This document shows positions 1 through 12,200 of a stretch of 64,000 nucleotides of DNA, one piece after another; within the stretch, counting starts at the first letter, position 1, and every line of letters starts with the position of its first letter. The notes beneath the pieces are model-generated. The model did no database searches and was not told where the DNA came from. It was given only the letters and a program-made list of their open reading frames with translations. The position numbers were made by a program, and so were the translations under genes. The stretch is from Triatoma infestans (Eukaryota > Arthropoda > Insecta > Hemiptera > Reduviidae): the NCBI GenBank assembly GCA_011037195.1, contig JAAEAF010006900.1, positions 1 through 64,000 of the forward strand. The letters are read 5' to 3'.

Positions 1-3000
1 TATAATATTTTAGATAACCACATTCTAAGGACTGTAATATTGTTTTTGAGCCGCGATATGTCATCCAAGTCGAGGGCTAATATTTTATAATATTTAGTTA
101 CAAACATTAAATAAATTATCATTCAATACTATGAATAAAGACTTTGTTTTTTTTATGTATTGTTAATAACATTCTAAGGACTGTAATATTGTTTTTGAGC
201 CGCGAGATGGCTTCCAAGTCGTGAGCAAACATTTTATAATATTTAGCTAAGGACTTTAATATTTTTTGATATTCAATACTTTGTGCATTTTTATGTATTT
301 CGTTCATGTTTACACTTATAATATCTAGCTAAACACATTCTAAGGACTTTAATATTGTTTTTGAGCCGTGAGATGACATACAGAACATGCGGCTAAGATT
401 TTATAATATTTAGCTAGAAACATTCTAAGGACTTGAATATTGTTTTTGAGCCGTGAGATGACATACACGACATGCGGCTAAGATGTGTAATATTTAGCTT
501 GAAACATTTTAAGGACTTTAATAATGTTTTTGTGCCGTAAACTGTCATCCAATTCGAGGGCTACCACTTTATAATTTTTAGCTAAACACTTTAATATTAT
601 TTGATATTTGGTTCATGTTTACACTTACAGTATTAGCTAAACACACTCTAAGGACTTTAGCATTGTTTTTGAGCCGCGAGATGAGATACAAGACTAGGGC
701 TAATATTTTATAAAATTTAGCTAAAGACTTTAATATTTTTTGATATTTTGTTCATGTTTAAATTATGTTTACACTTATAATATTTTAGATAAACACATTC
801 TAAGGACTTTAATATTGATTTTGAGCCGTGAGATGTCATCCAAGTCTAGGGCTAATATTTTATAATATTTAGCTAAAAACATTAAATAAATTATCATCCA
901 ATACTGAATAAAGACTTTGTTTTTTTTTATGTATTGTTAATAACATTCTAAGGAGTGTAATATTGTTTTTGAGCCGCGAGATGGCTTCCAAGACGTGAGT
1001 AAACATTTTATAATATTTAGCTAAGGACTTTAATATTTTTTGATATTCAGTACTTTGTGCATTTTTATGGATTCTATTCATGTTTACACTTATAATATTT
1101 TGCTAAACACACTCTAAGGACTTTATTATCATTTTTGAGCCGTGAGATGACATACAGAACATGCGCTTAAGTTGTGTAATATTTAACTTGAAACATTTTA
1201 AGGACTTTAATAATGTTTTTGAGCCGTGAGATGTCCTCCAAGTCGATATTAAGGACTTTAATATTTTTTGATATTCAATACTTTGTGTATTTTTATGGAT
1301 TCTGTTCATGTTTACACTTATAATATTTAGCTAAACACATTCTAAGGACTTTATTATCATTTTTGAGCCGTGAGATGAAATACAGAACATGCGGCTAAGA
1401 TGTGTAATGTATAGCTTGAAACATATTAAGGACTTTAACATTGTTTTCGAGCCGTGAGATGTCCTCCAAGTCGAGGGCTAATATTTTATATTATTTAGCT
1501 AAACACTTTAATATTTTTTGATATTTTGTTGATGTTTAAATTATGATTACACTTATAATATTTAGCTAAACACATTCTAAGGACTTTAACATTGTTTTTG
1601 AGCCCTAAGATGGCATACAAGACTAGGGCTAAGTTTTTATAATACTTAGCTTGAAACATGTTAAGGACTGTAATATTGTTTTTGAGCCGTGAGATGACAA
1701 CCACCTCGAGGGCTAAGTGGTTATAATATTTAGCTAAGCACTTTAATAATTTCTGATATTATCATACAATACGATGAACAAATGCTTTGTGTTTTTTAGG
1801 TATTGTTAGACTATACTATGAATAAAGACTTTGATTTTTTTAAGTATTGTTCTAAGGACATTCTAAAGACTTTAAGATTTTTGTTAAGGCGTGAGATGAC
1901 ATCCCAGGACTAGTGCCAAATATATTATCATCCAATACCATAAACAAAGACTTTGTTTTTATTATGTATTGTTGGAAACATTCTACGGACTGTAATATTT
2001 TTCTTGGGCCGTGAGATGCATCCAAGACTGGGGCTAAGTTTTTATAATATATAGCTAAACACATTTTAAGCAGTTTAATATTGTTTTTTAGCCGTGAGAT
2101 GTGACATCCAAGTCGCGGGCTAAGTTTTTATAATATTTAGCAACAAACATTAAATATATTATCATCCTATACTATGAATAAAGACTTTGTTTTTTTTTGA
2201 GTCGAGGGCTAAGTTTTTATAATATTAAGCTAGAAACATTAAATATATTATCATCCAATACTATGAACAAAGACTACGTTTTTTTATTTATAGTTTGATA
2301 CAATATTTAGCTAAACACATTTTAAGGACTTTCATATTGTTTTTGAGCCGTGAGATGACATACCAGGACTAGCGCTAAGTTTTTATAATATTTAGCTGGA
2401 AACATTAAATATATTATCATACAATACCATGAACAAATACTTCGTGTTTTTTATGTTTATGTTCATGTTCAAATTAAATTATGTTTACACTTATAATATT
2501 TAGCTAGAAACATTCTAAGGACCATAGAATTGTTTGAGGACCATTGCTTTTGAGCCGTGAGATGACATCCTAGACTAGGCGGCTAAATATATTTTCATCC
2601 TATTCTATGAATAAAGACTTTGATTTTTTTTTATGTATTGTTAGAAACATTCTAAGGACTTTAATATTGTTTTTGAGCCGTGAGATGACATTCAAGACTA
2701 GGGCGAAGATTTTATAATATTCAGCTGGAAACATTACATATATTATCATACAATACTATGAACAAAGACTTTGTTTTTTTTAAGTCGGGGGCTAAGTTTT
2801 TATAAATATTTCAGCTAGAAACAGTAAATATAATTATCATCCATGCTATGAAACAAAGGACTTTAGTATTTTTTATTTTTATAGTGAGATAAATTCTAAG
2901 GACTTCTATATTGTTTTTTAGCCGTGAAATGACATCCATGTCGACGGTTAATATTTTATAATATTTAGCTAGAAACATTAAATATATTATCATCCAATAA

Positions 3001-4095
3001 GATGAACAAATGCTTTGTGAATTTTTATGTATTTTGTTCATGTTTAAATTAAATTATCTTTATACTTATAATATTTAGTGAGATGACATACAAGACTAGG
3101 ATAAATATGTTATAATATTTAGCTACAAACATTAAATAAATTATCATTCAATAGTATGAATAAAGACTTTATGTATTGTTAGAAACATTCTAAGGACTTT
3201 AATATTGTTTTTGAGTTGTGAGATGACATCCCAGGACTAGGTCCAACTATATTATCATACAATACGATGAACAAATACTTTGTGTTTTTTATGTTTGTGT
3301 TTAAATAAAATATGTTACTGTTTAAATTAAACTATGTTAAAAATTATAAAATTTAGCTAAACACATTCTAAGGACTTTAATATTGTTTTGAGCCGTGAGA
3401 TGACATACAGGACATGCTGCTAAGTTGTGTAAAATTTAGCTAGAAACATTAAATATATTATTATCGAATACTATAAATAAAGACTTTGTTTTTTTTAAGT
3501 CGAGGGCTAGGTTTTCATAATATTTAGCTATAAACATTAAATATATTATCATCCAACACTATGAACAAAGACTTTTTGTTTTTTTTATGTATTGTTAGAA
3601 ACATTCTAAAAACTGTAATTTTTTTGTTGAGCCGTGAGATGCATCCAAGACTGGGGCTATGTTTTTATAATATTTAGCTACAAACATTAAATATATTATC
3701 ATCTAATACTATGAATAAAGACTTTGTTTTTTTATGTATTGTTAGAAACATTCTAAGGATGTGAATATTTCTGTTGAGCCGCGATATGACATACAAGACT
3801 AGGGCTAAGATTTTATAATATTTAGCTAAAGACTTTAATATTTTTTGATATTATCATACAATACGATGAACAAATACTTTGTGTTTTTTTATGTTCATGT
3901 TTAAATTAAATTATGTTTACACTTATAATATTTAGCTACAAACATTAAATATATTATCATCCTATACTATGAATAAAGACTTTATGTATTGTTAGAAACA
4001 TTCTAAGGACTTTAATATTTTTGTTGAGCCGGTAGATGACATACAGGACATGCGGGTAAGTTGGCTAGAAACATTAAATATATTATCATCCAATA
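1..4095 (-). repeat. Satellite-like array, left palindrome arm
   Basis: Degenerate tandem units read on the minus strand. Each contains a block AGCTAAATATTATAAAA followed by TTAGCC, a block near CTTGGATGACATCTCACGGC, and a block close to ATTAAAGTCCTTAGAATGT. The basic unit is about 95 bp. Many units carry one of two extra cassettes of about 60 bp: one with AAAGTCTTTATTCATAGTAT, the other with ATAAGTGTAAACATAATTTA. The short open frames seen here (60-90 codons) are repeats of each other and look like by-products of the array, not genes. Confidence 0.9.
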
Positions 4096-4269
4096 CTATG
4101 AACATGTATTTTTATGTATTGTTTCACTTTTTTATGTGTATTAATACTAGTATACTATGTTTTTTCATGTTTTAATACTTGTGTTTTTTGTAATTTTACT
4201 TTTATGTTTAGTACTAGTTTGTGTTAAAACAGGTATGTTTAATACTTATGTTTTTTGTATTTTTTTACT
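4096..4269. repeat. AT-rich short tandem spacer, left arm
   Basis: Loose repeats of phrases such as TTTTTATGTTTAATACTAG and ATGTTTTTTGTAATTTTAC separate the array from the polymerase fragment. The matching and longer segment in the right arm is at 8966-9235. Confidence 0.7.
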
Positions 4270-4700
4270 TTTTACATGTAGCAAGGCAGTTAACCCAGGA
4301 CCAAACTTTGTAGCATCGTAAGTGTGAACAGTAGTACGTTGACTTGTCCAAATTAATCCTTTAGGAGTACTTGGCTTGAGCAAATTGCAACAAATTGGCT
4401 TTGGAATGTCTTGTAACACATGAAATGATACCTTCACGAATACCGGATTCAATCATAAGATGTTTATCATAATCGGTCAATAGTTCCAATTTTACTTGTG
4501 TATATTTCAAACAGGCGTCAAATACCAACCCAGGCGTTGTGAATTACCAACTTGGATCAATGCTGTAAATAGATTCACACACATTTCTAAACTGTTCAAC
4601 TATGTCGCTTAAAAGAATTATGCCTGTTGTTAAATATAATTCTGTGTAATCTCTAAGTGTTTGTATATTGAAAGCGGTCCAGACTTGAAACTTCATATCA
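4270..4700 (-). pseudogene. Protein-primed DNA polymerase B fragment (Maverick/Polinton type), left arm
   Basis: Minus-strand translation gives a run of about 100 codons with the order of short blocks seen in protein-primed family B DNA polymerases of Maverick/Polinton-like elements: DYTELYL, then a SIDPSW block, TPGL, LELLTDYD, GIREGI and SKAN. In the family this enzyme copies the element's own linear DNA. Only a middle-to-late portion is present. A TAA stop follows the codons for PSW, and another stop follows shortly after the SKAN block. Unlike the right-arm copy, this one is in one frame through the region before TPGL. The upstream side is cut where family H sequence begins (about 4700). 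It is dead as a gene. Family assignment is from motif recognition only. Confidence 0.75.
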
Positions 4701-4738
4701 TATAAACTAAATATACAAAGATCTACAACCTATGATTT

Positions 4739-5236
4739 AAAACATTTTTTTTTTTTTTTTTTATTGGCACTACAGCCCTTGAAGGGCCTTGACCTCCTTA
4801 GTAATTTGCCTCCAGCTCTCTCTATCTTATGGCCTTTCTTCTCCAATGCCTCACACCAAGCCTTCTGAGGTCCTCCTCCACATCCTCCAACCATCTCTTT
4901 CTAGGCCTTCCCACTTTCCTCCTTCCTTCTGGGCGATTCCGGAAAAGCTTTTTCAGTGCTCGATCCTCATCCATTCTCTCCAAATGTCCCAGCCATATCA
5001 ATCTTTTGCTCCTCACCTCGGCAACCAGATCCGGCGATGCAAACAATTCTTTCAGCTCTGTGTTACTTTTTATCTTCCACGAGCCATTTATAAGATTTGG
5101 CCCGTAAATCTTACGTAACACACGCCTTTCCCACACTAGAAGTTGGTTGCACTCGCTCTCATTCAGTATCCAAGTTTCCGAAGCATAAAGAACTATCGGC
5201 CGGATATTTTTGGGAAAATTCCTTTGGGAAAACATT
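4739..5236 (-). mobile_element. 5'-truncated LINE insertion, left arm only
   Basis: The insert is 4747-5228, flanked by an 8-bp target duplication AAAACATT at 4739-4746 and 5229-5236. The right arm (8485-8500) has the empty site. The poly-T run at 4745-4762 is the poly(A) tail of a minus-strand copy. The minus-strand frame (about 4822-5210) has the C-terminal signature of a non-LTR reverse transcriptase: YASETW, a WERRVLRKIYGP block, WLGHLERM, GRRKVGRPRKRWL and EDVEEDLRRLGV. The same C-terminal type recurs at 40214-41123. Clade not assigned. The last codons read into the flank, so the displayed frame's first dozen residues are host sequence. Confidence 0.92.
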
Positions 5237-5660
5237 ACTTGGGGAAAATTCCTTTTAACGCCACTTTTAGCGGAGTGTTGGGGTTACAGCTTCTCTAAAG
5301 TGATATCATAGTTGATTATACAATTCTATCATCCAAACAAAATTAATTAGAAATAAATAGATGGCCAAAATTCCAAGTTTTAAGACAAAATTAGTAAACC
5401 GGAAGTGCGCTTTTACTGAAAAGATTTTTCAGTTTTCGACGAATTTCATTAAATTTGGTACACAAACTATATTATTATTAATAGTCTTTATTACAAATAA
5501 TATACAAAACAAATAATGAAAAAAAAAATAATTGAACTTCCAAAGACACCAACCATGGTCACAGACCGTCGGTGGAGACGCAAACTATTATGTTAATTAT
5601 AATTTTGAAAACTGGAGTAAAAGAAAGTTGTGTGAGTGTTTCACACCAGATTTTTTTGGC
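5237..5660 (+). repeat. Family H fragment in left arm
   Basis: This matches the later modules and 3' end of the dispersed family H repeat (complete copies at 28222-29185 and 31266-32221), from the GTTGGGGTTA block through AACCGGAAGTGCGC to the 3' signature TGTTTCACACCAG. It is interrupted at 5471-5580. A second partial copy of the 3' end follows at about 5790-5850, so this segment was itself locally duplicated. The mirror copy is at 8070-8480. Confidence 0.85.
5463..5588 (-). mobile_element. Short retroposed tail with target duplication, left arm
   Basis: A 110-bp insert (5471-5580) sits in family H sequence, flanked by CAAACTAT at 5463-5470 and 5581-5588. On the minus strand it ends in AATAAAGACTATTAATAATA, resembling the 3' end of the RTE-type copy at 62927-63925, which ends in AATAAAGGCTATTATTATTA. 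It is best read as a severely 5'-truncated RTE-like insertion. The mirrored insertion at 8154-8263 has the same junctions, so it predates the palindrome. Confidence 0.75.
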
Positions 5661-6345
5661 CAAAGACAATTCTTATGGAATGATATTATTATATAATTAT
5701 AAATACTGATGGCAGGAATATTAATATTAAAAATTATAAATAGTAAGACTAAAGGAGTTTTTTAAATTCAATTGATATAATGGCAATTATCATTTTGAAA
5801 ACTGGAGTAAAAGAAAGTTGTGTGAGTGTTTCACACCAGATTTTGTTTAGGCCAAAGACAATTCTTACATGTAAAAACAAAAAAAATCCATCATCCTATG
5901 CACTTGCCCATGTAAAAACAAAAAAAATCCATCATCCTATGCACCTGCCTGATTGTACCGCATCCAGCGACCGCAAAGCGGATTCGAGAATATTTGTATC
6001 CTACTTGTGCAGCGTTTTATCGGGGCTGATTGGAACTTTGCCGAGCGCCCTAGCATACACGTTCGTCAAAATACCCACTTCTGGATAGCGAACTAGTCGG
6101 TTCCCCTGAGCTCCGAAGAGAATCAGAGGCTCTCCTCCTAGCCACTTACACATAGGCATGGTGCGAGGACTTGATTGGATTCGAGAAGAATAGCTAACTA
6201 GTCGGTTCCTCTGAGCTCCGAAGAGAATCAGAGGGTCTCCTCCTAGACATAGGACTTAATTGGATTTGAAAAAATAAAAATTAAACTTACCCTGAGTGTT
6301 GTGAAGACGAACAAAGCTGGAATTGTAATGTACATTACTCCACTA
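5661..6345. other. Unidentified GC-richer block, left arm
   Basis: This block is shared with the right arm (about 7380-8070). It contains a duplicated 40-bp phrase around CCATCATCCTATGCAC, a GC-richer stretch at about 5940-6090 and two near-copies of CTGAGCTCCGAAGAGAATCA. The plus frame at 5780-6088 and the minus-frame segment reading KVPISPDKTLHK are both open for a short way. Neither is recognisable and neither is open across the whole block. It could be a decayed gene of the same element that supplied the polymerase fragment. No function is proposed. Confidence 0.5.
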
Positions 6346-6445
6346 TTAAATGTGTGTGTGTGTGTGTATATATAAAAAGAAGATTATAAATTTTATTGAA
6401 ATAATTTTAACACATAATAAGATAAAATATAAAATAATAAGATAA

Positions 6446-7212
6446 TGTATGACTTGTTAGAAATAGCAGTAGAATGAATCATATACTGTCGCGATAAGGT
6501 GTGTTTCTATATACCGCCTTTCTTTTATTTTTAAATAATGAACTTCTTTATACAATTAGTTATATCTATGGATAGTATTTAATATGTTATATTTCTCTTA
6601 ATATAATTTTCTTTTTATTTTCACAATATATTTCTTTATACAATTTATCTTTTCTCAATATGATTCTTTATTTTATTTTATTTTTTCCATAATTGCTGTA
6701 TATAATTAGTTTATATTGATAGTTAATAATTATTTTATTAACATAATTTTTCCTTACATTTCATTATACAAATAATTGCTATTACTAATACATATTTTAG
6801 TACTTGATTATTCATTTGATTATTATAATTTGTGTGCTACAATTTTTATTTGTTTTATATCAGTCAACCTTACATTTCATTATACAAATAATTGCTATTA
6901 CTAATACATATTTTAGTATTTGATTATACATTTGATTATTATAATTTGTGTGGTACAATTTTTATTTGTTTTATATCAGTCAACTGGATTTCAGATTGAT
7001 TATAAACTTTTACACAATAAAATTATAATCTTCTTTTTATATATACACACACACACCGGATGTTCATCGTTTATTACTTAGCTTTGTATTTCTAACAAGT
7101 GGGTGTTTGGTGGGGACCTCATTTAATAGTGGAGTAATGTACATTACAATTCCAGCTTTGTTCGTCTTCACAACACTCAGGGTAAGTTTAATTTCTATTT
7201 TTTCAAATCCAA
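6446..7212. repeat. Palindrome centre with internal tandem duplications
   Basis: The loop is AT-rich. It holds a 116-bp tandem duplication (copies starting at 6752 and 6868). On its right side it holds a direct copy (about 7024-7197) of the innermost right-arm sequence (about 7268-7466). That repeated piece includes (CA)n, a CCGGATGTTCATCG block and the junction-like CACTCAGGGTAAGTTTAAT. The left arm has only one copy of this piece (6290-6420, reverse complement). Confidence 0.8.
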
Positions 7213-8070
7213 TTATTATTTTATATTTTATCTTATTATGTGTTAAAATTATTTCAATAAAATTTATAATCTTCTTTTTATATAAACACACACACACACG
7301 CACACACACACACCGGATGTTCATCGTTTATTACTTAGCTTTGTATTTCTAACAAGTGGGTGTTTGGTGGGGACCTCATTTAATAGTGGAGTAATATACA
7401 TTACAATTCCAGCTTTGTTCGTCTTCACAACACTCAGGGTAAGTTTAATTTCTATTTTTTCAAATCCAATTAAGTCCTATGTCTAGGAGGAGACCCTCTG
7501 ATTCTCTTCGGAGTTCAGAGGAACCGACTAGTTAGCTATTCCTCTCAAATCCAATCAAGTCCTCGCACCATGCCTATGTGTAAGTGGCTAGGAGGAGAGC
7601 CTCTGATTCTCTTCGGAGCTCAGGGGAACCAGAAGTGGGTATTTTGACGAACGTGTATGCTAGGGCGCCCGGCAAAGTTCCAATCAGCCCCGATAAAACG
7701 CTGCACAAGTAGGATACAAATATTGTCGAATCCGCTTTGCGGTCGCTGGATCCGGTACAATCAGGCAGGTGCATAGGATGATGGATTTTTTTTTTGTTAT
7801 TACATGGCCAAGAGCATAGGATGATGGATTTTTTTGTTTTTACATGTAAAAACTCATAAGAATTGTCTTTGACCTAAAAAAAACTAAACAAATCTGGTGT
7901 GAAACACTCACACAACTTTCTTTTACTCCAGTTTTCAAAATGATAATTGGCATTATATCAATTGAATTTAAAAACTCCTTTAGTTTTACTATTTATAATT
8001 TTTAATATTAATATTCCTGCCATCAGTATTTATAATTATATAATAATATCATTCCATAAGAATTGTCTTT
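7213..8070. other. Unidentified GC-richer block, right arm
   Basis: Mirror of 5661-6445. The minus frame at 7574-7774 and its left-arm counterpart are similar but not identical and neither has a recognisable domain. A consensus splice-donor-like CAGGGTAAGT lies at about 7436-7445 and again at about 7185-7194. Whether the block is ever transcribed cannot be told from sequence. Confidence 0.5.
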
Positions 8071-8535
8071 GGCCTAAACAAAATCTGGTGTGAAACACTC
8101 ACACATCTTTCTTTTACTCCAGTTTTCAAAATTATAATTGACATTATAGTTTGTGTTTCCACCGACGGTCTGTGACCATGGTTGGTGTCTTTGGAAGTTC
8201 AATTATTTCTTTTTTCATTATTTGTTTTGTATATTATTTGTAATAAAGACTATTAATAATAATATAGTTTGTGTACCAAATTTAATGAAATTCGTCGAAA
8301 ATTGAAAAAAACTTTTCATTAAAAGCGCACTTCCGGTTTACTAATTTTGTCTTAAAACTTGGAATTTTGGCCATCTATTTAATTTTGTTTGGATGATAGA
8401 ATTGTATAATCAACTATGATATCACTTTAGAGAAGCTGTAACCCCAACCCTCCGCTAAAAGTGGCGTTAAAAGGAATTTTCCCAAAGTAATGTTTTAAAA
8501 CATAGGTTGTAGATCTTTGTATATTTAGTTTATAT
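8070..8535 (-). repeat. Family H fragment in right arm
   Basis: Reverse-complement mirror of 5237-5660, again carrying the 110-bp inserted tail (8154-8263, duplicated site ATAGTTTG at 8146-8153 and 8264-8271). It ends near 8545, where polymerase sequence starts. The left-arm-only LINE is absent, and the empty site reads GTAATGTTTTAAAACATAGG. Confidence 0.85.
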
Positions 8536-8965
8536 GATATGAAGTTTCAAGTCTGGACCGCTTTCAATATACAAACACTTAGAGATTACACAGAATTGTA
8601 TTTAACAACAGGCACAATTCTTTTAAGCGACATAGAATCAACAGTTTAGAAATATGTGTGAATCAATTTACAGCATTGATCCAAGTTGGTAATTCACAAC
8701 GCCTGGGTTGGTATTTGACGCCTGTTTGAAATATACACAAATAAAATTGGAACTATTGACCGATTATGATAAACAACTTATGATTGAATCCGGTATTCGT
8801 GAAGGTATCACTTCATGTGTTACAAGATATTCCAAAGCCAATTTGTTGCAATTTGCTCAAGCCAAGCACTCCTAAAGGATTAATTTGGACATGTCAACGT
8901 ACTACTGTTCACACTTACGATGCTACAAAGTTTGGTCCTGGGCTAACTGCCTTGCTACATGTAAA
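8536..8965 (+). pseudogene. Protein-primed DNA polymerase B fragment (Maverick/Polinton type), right arm
   Basis: Plus-strand mirror of the left-arm fragment. The same blocks are visible (DYTELYL, TPGL, LELLTDYD, GIREGI, RYSKAN) and the same TAA stop follows the PSW codons. In addition there is a one-base length change near 8637-8650, after the LLSDI codons, that breaks the frame. The left arm does not have it. A further stop follows the SKAN block. The 5' side is replaced by family H sequence. The annotated 78-codon frame at 8784-9020 is a different frame of the same DNA and not a gene. Confidence 0.75.
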
Positions 8966-9235
8966 AAGTAAAAATACAAAAAACACAAGTATTAAACATA
9001 CCTGTTTTAACACAAACTAGTACTAAACATAAAAGTAAAATTACAAAAAACACAAGTATTAAAACATGAAAAAACATAGTATACTAGTATTAATACACAA
9101 AAAAAAAAATGAAACAATACATAAAACATAATAGTACTAAACTTAAAAAAGTAAAAAAATACAGAATACACACACGTATTAAAACATGAAAAACATAGTA
9201 TACTAGTATTAATACACATAAAAAAGTGAAACAAT
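8966..9235. repeat. AT-rich short tandem spacer, right arm
   Basis: About 120-bp repeats containing AAACACAAGTATTAAAACATG and ACATAGTATACTAGTATTAA occur twice (about 9040-9110 and 9165-9235). This is longer than the left-arm counterpart. Confidence 0.75.
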
Positions 9236-12200
9236 ACATGTTCATAGTAATGGATGATAATATATTTAATGTTTCTAGCCAACTTACCCGCATGTCCTGT
9301 ATGCCATCTACCGGCTCAACAAAAATATTAAAGTCCTTAGAATGTTTCTAACAATACATAAAGTCTTTATTCATAGTATAGGATGATAATATATTTAATG
9401 TTTGTAGCTACATATTATAAGTGTAAACATAATTTAATTTAAACATGAACATAAAAAAAACACAAAGTATTTGTTCATCCTATTGTATGATAATAATATC
9501 AAAAAATATGAAATTCTTTAGCTAAATATTATAAAATCTTAGCCCTAGTCCTGTATGTTATATAGCGGCTCAACAAAAATATTCACTTCCTTAGAATATT
9601 TCTAACAATACATAAAAAAACAAAGTCTTTATTCATAGTATTAGATGATAATATATTTAATGTTTGTAGCTAAATATTATAAAAACATAGCCCCCAGTCT
9701 TGGATGCATCTCACGGCTCAACAAAAAAATTACAGTCCTTAGAATGTTTCTAACAATACATAAATAAAACAAAAAGTCTTTGTTCATAGTGTTGGATGAT
9801 AATATATTTAATGTTTATAGCTAAATATTATGAAAACTTAGCCCTCGACTTAAAAAAAACTAAGTCTTTATTCATAGTATTCGATAATAATATATTTAAT
9901 GTTTCTAGCTAAATTTTACACAACTTAGCAGCATGTCCTGTATGTCATCTCACGGCTCAAAACAATATTAAAGTCCTCAGAATGTGTTTAGCTAAATTTT
10001 ATAATTTTTAACATAATGTAATTGACACAGAACATAAAAAACACAAACTATTTGTTCATCGTATTGTATGATAATATATTTGGACCTAGTCCGGGATGCA
10101 TCTCACTACTCAAACAGTCTTAAAGTCCTTAGAATGTTTCTAACAAACATAAAAAACAAAAACAAAGTCATATTCATCGGATTGGATGATAATATATTTA
10201 ATGTTTCTAGCTAAATATTAAAAAATATTAACCGTCGACTTGGATGTCATATCACAGCTAAAAAACAATATAGAAGTCGTTAGAATGTTTCTAACAATAT
10301 ATAAAAATATCAGTCTTTGTTCATAGTATTGGATGATAATATATTTAATTTTTCTAGCTGAATATTATAAAATCTTCGCCCTAGTCTTGAATGTCATCTC
10401 GCGGCTCAAAAACTATACTAAAGTCCTTAGAATGATTCGAGCTAAATATTATAATACTTATCCCCCTCGGGTCATCTCACACTCAACCGAAATATTCAAG
10501 TCCTTAGAAGGTTTCTAACAATACATAAAAAAACCACAAGTCTTATTCAAGTCTTAGAATGTTTCTACAACATAAAAAAAAAAAAAATCAAAGTCTTTAT
10601 TCATAGAATAGGATGATAATATATTTACCCGCCTAGTCAAGGATGTCATCTCACGGCTCGAAAGCAATATTATGGTCCTTAGAATGTTTCTAGCTAAATA
10701 TTATAAGTGTAAACATAATTTAATTTAAACATGAACATAAACATAAAAAACAAGTATTTGTTCATAGTATTGGATGATAATATATTTAATGCTTCTAGCT
10801 AAATATTATAAAAACTTAGCCCTCGACTTAAAAAAACAAAGTCTTTATTCATAGTATAGGATGATAATATATTTAATGTTTGTTACTAAATATTATAAAA
10901 ACTTAGCCCCCGACTTGGATGTCACATCTCACGGCTAAAAACCAATATTAAACTGCTTAAAATGTGTTTAGCTATATATTATAAAAACATAGTCTTGGAT
11001 GCATCTCACGGCTCAAGAAAAATATTACAGTCCGTAGAATGTTTCCAACAATACATAATAAAAACAAAGTCTTTGTTTATGGTATTGGATATTAATATAT
11101 TTGGCCCTAGTCCTGGGATGTCATGTCACGGCTTAACAAAAATATTAAAGTCCTTAGAATGTCCTTAGAACAATACATAAAAAAATCAAAGTCTTTGTTC
11201 ATAGTATAGTCTAACAATACCTAAAAAACACAAAGCATTTGTTCATCGTATTGTATGATAATATCAGAAAAATTATTAAAGTCCTTAGCTAAATATTATA
11301 ACCACATAGCCCTCGAGGTGGATGTCATCTCACGGTTCAAAAACGATATTACAGTCCTTAACATGTTTCAAGCTAAATATTACAAAAACTTAGCCCTAGT
11401 CTTGTATGCCATCTTACGGCTCAAAAACAATGTTAAAATCCTTAGAATGTGTTTAGCTAAATATTATAAGTGTAAACATAATTTAAAGATGAACCAAATA
11501 TCAAAAACTATTAAAGTATTTAGCTAAATATTATAAAATATTAGCCCGCGACTTGGATGGCATTTCACGGCTCAAAAACAATATTAAAGTCCTTAGAATG
11601 TTTCAAGCTAAATATTACACAACTTAGCCGCATGTTCTGTATGTCATCTCACGGCTCAAAAACACTTATTAAAGTCCTCAGAATGTTTCTAACAATTCAT
11701 AAAAAAAAACAAAGTATTTGTTCATCGTATTGGATGATAATATCAAAAAATATTAAAATCCTTAGCTAAATATTATAAAATAGTAGCCATCGACTTGGAT
11801 GACATCTCCCGGCTCAAAAACATTATTAAAGTCCTTAAAATGTTTCAAGCTAAATATTACACAACTTAGCCGCATGTTCTGTATTTCATCTCACGGCTCA
11901 AAAATGATAATAAAGTCCTTAGAATGTGTTTAGCTAAATATTATAAGTGTAAACATGAATAGAATCCATAAAAATGCACAAAGTATTGAATATCAAAAAA
12001 TATTTAAGTCCTTAGGTAAATATTATAAAATGTTTGCTCACGACTTGGAAGCCATCTCGTGGCTCAAAAACAATATCACAGTCCTTAGAATGTTATTAGC
12101 AATGCATAAAAAAACAAAGTCTTTATTCATAGTATTGAATGATAATTTATTTAATGTTTGTAGCTAAATATTATAAAATATTAGCCCTCGACTTGGATGA

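Noticed and set aside
119..3041. Short minus-strand frames beginning MN(E/R)IHKNAQS...
   Set aside because: They are repeated because the array units are repeated. They sit in no conserved context and their frames are broken at random.
8784..9020. 78-codon frame MNPVFVKVS... and its left-arm twin at 4246-4452
   Set aside because: It overlaps the polymerase fragment in another frame. The polymerase motifs (LLTDYD, GIREGI) are in the true frame, so this one is a shadow.
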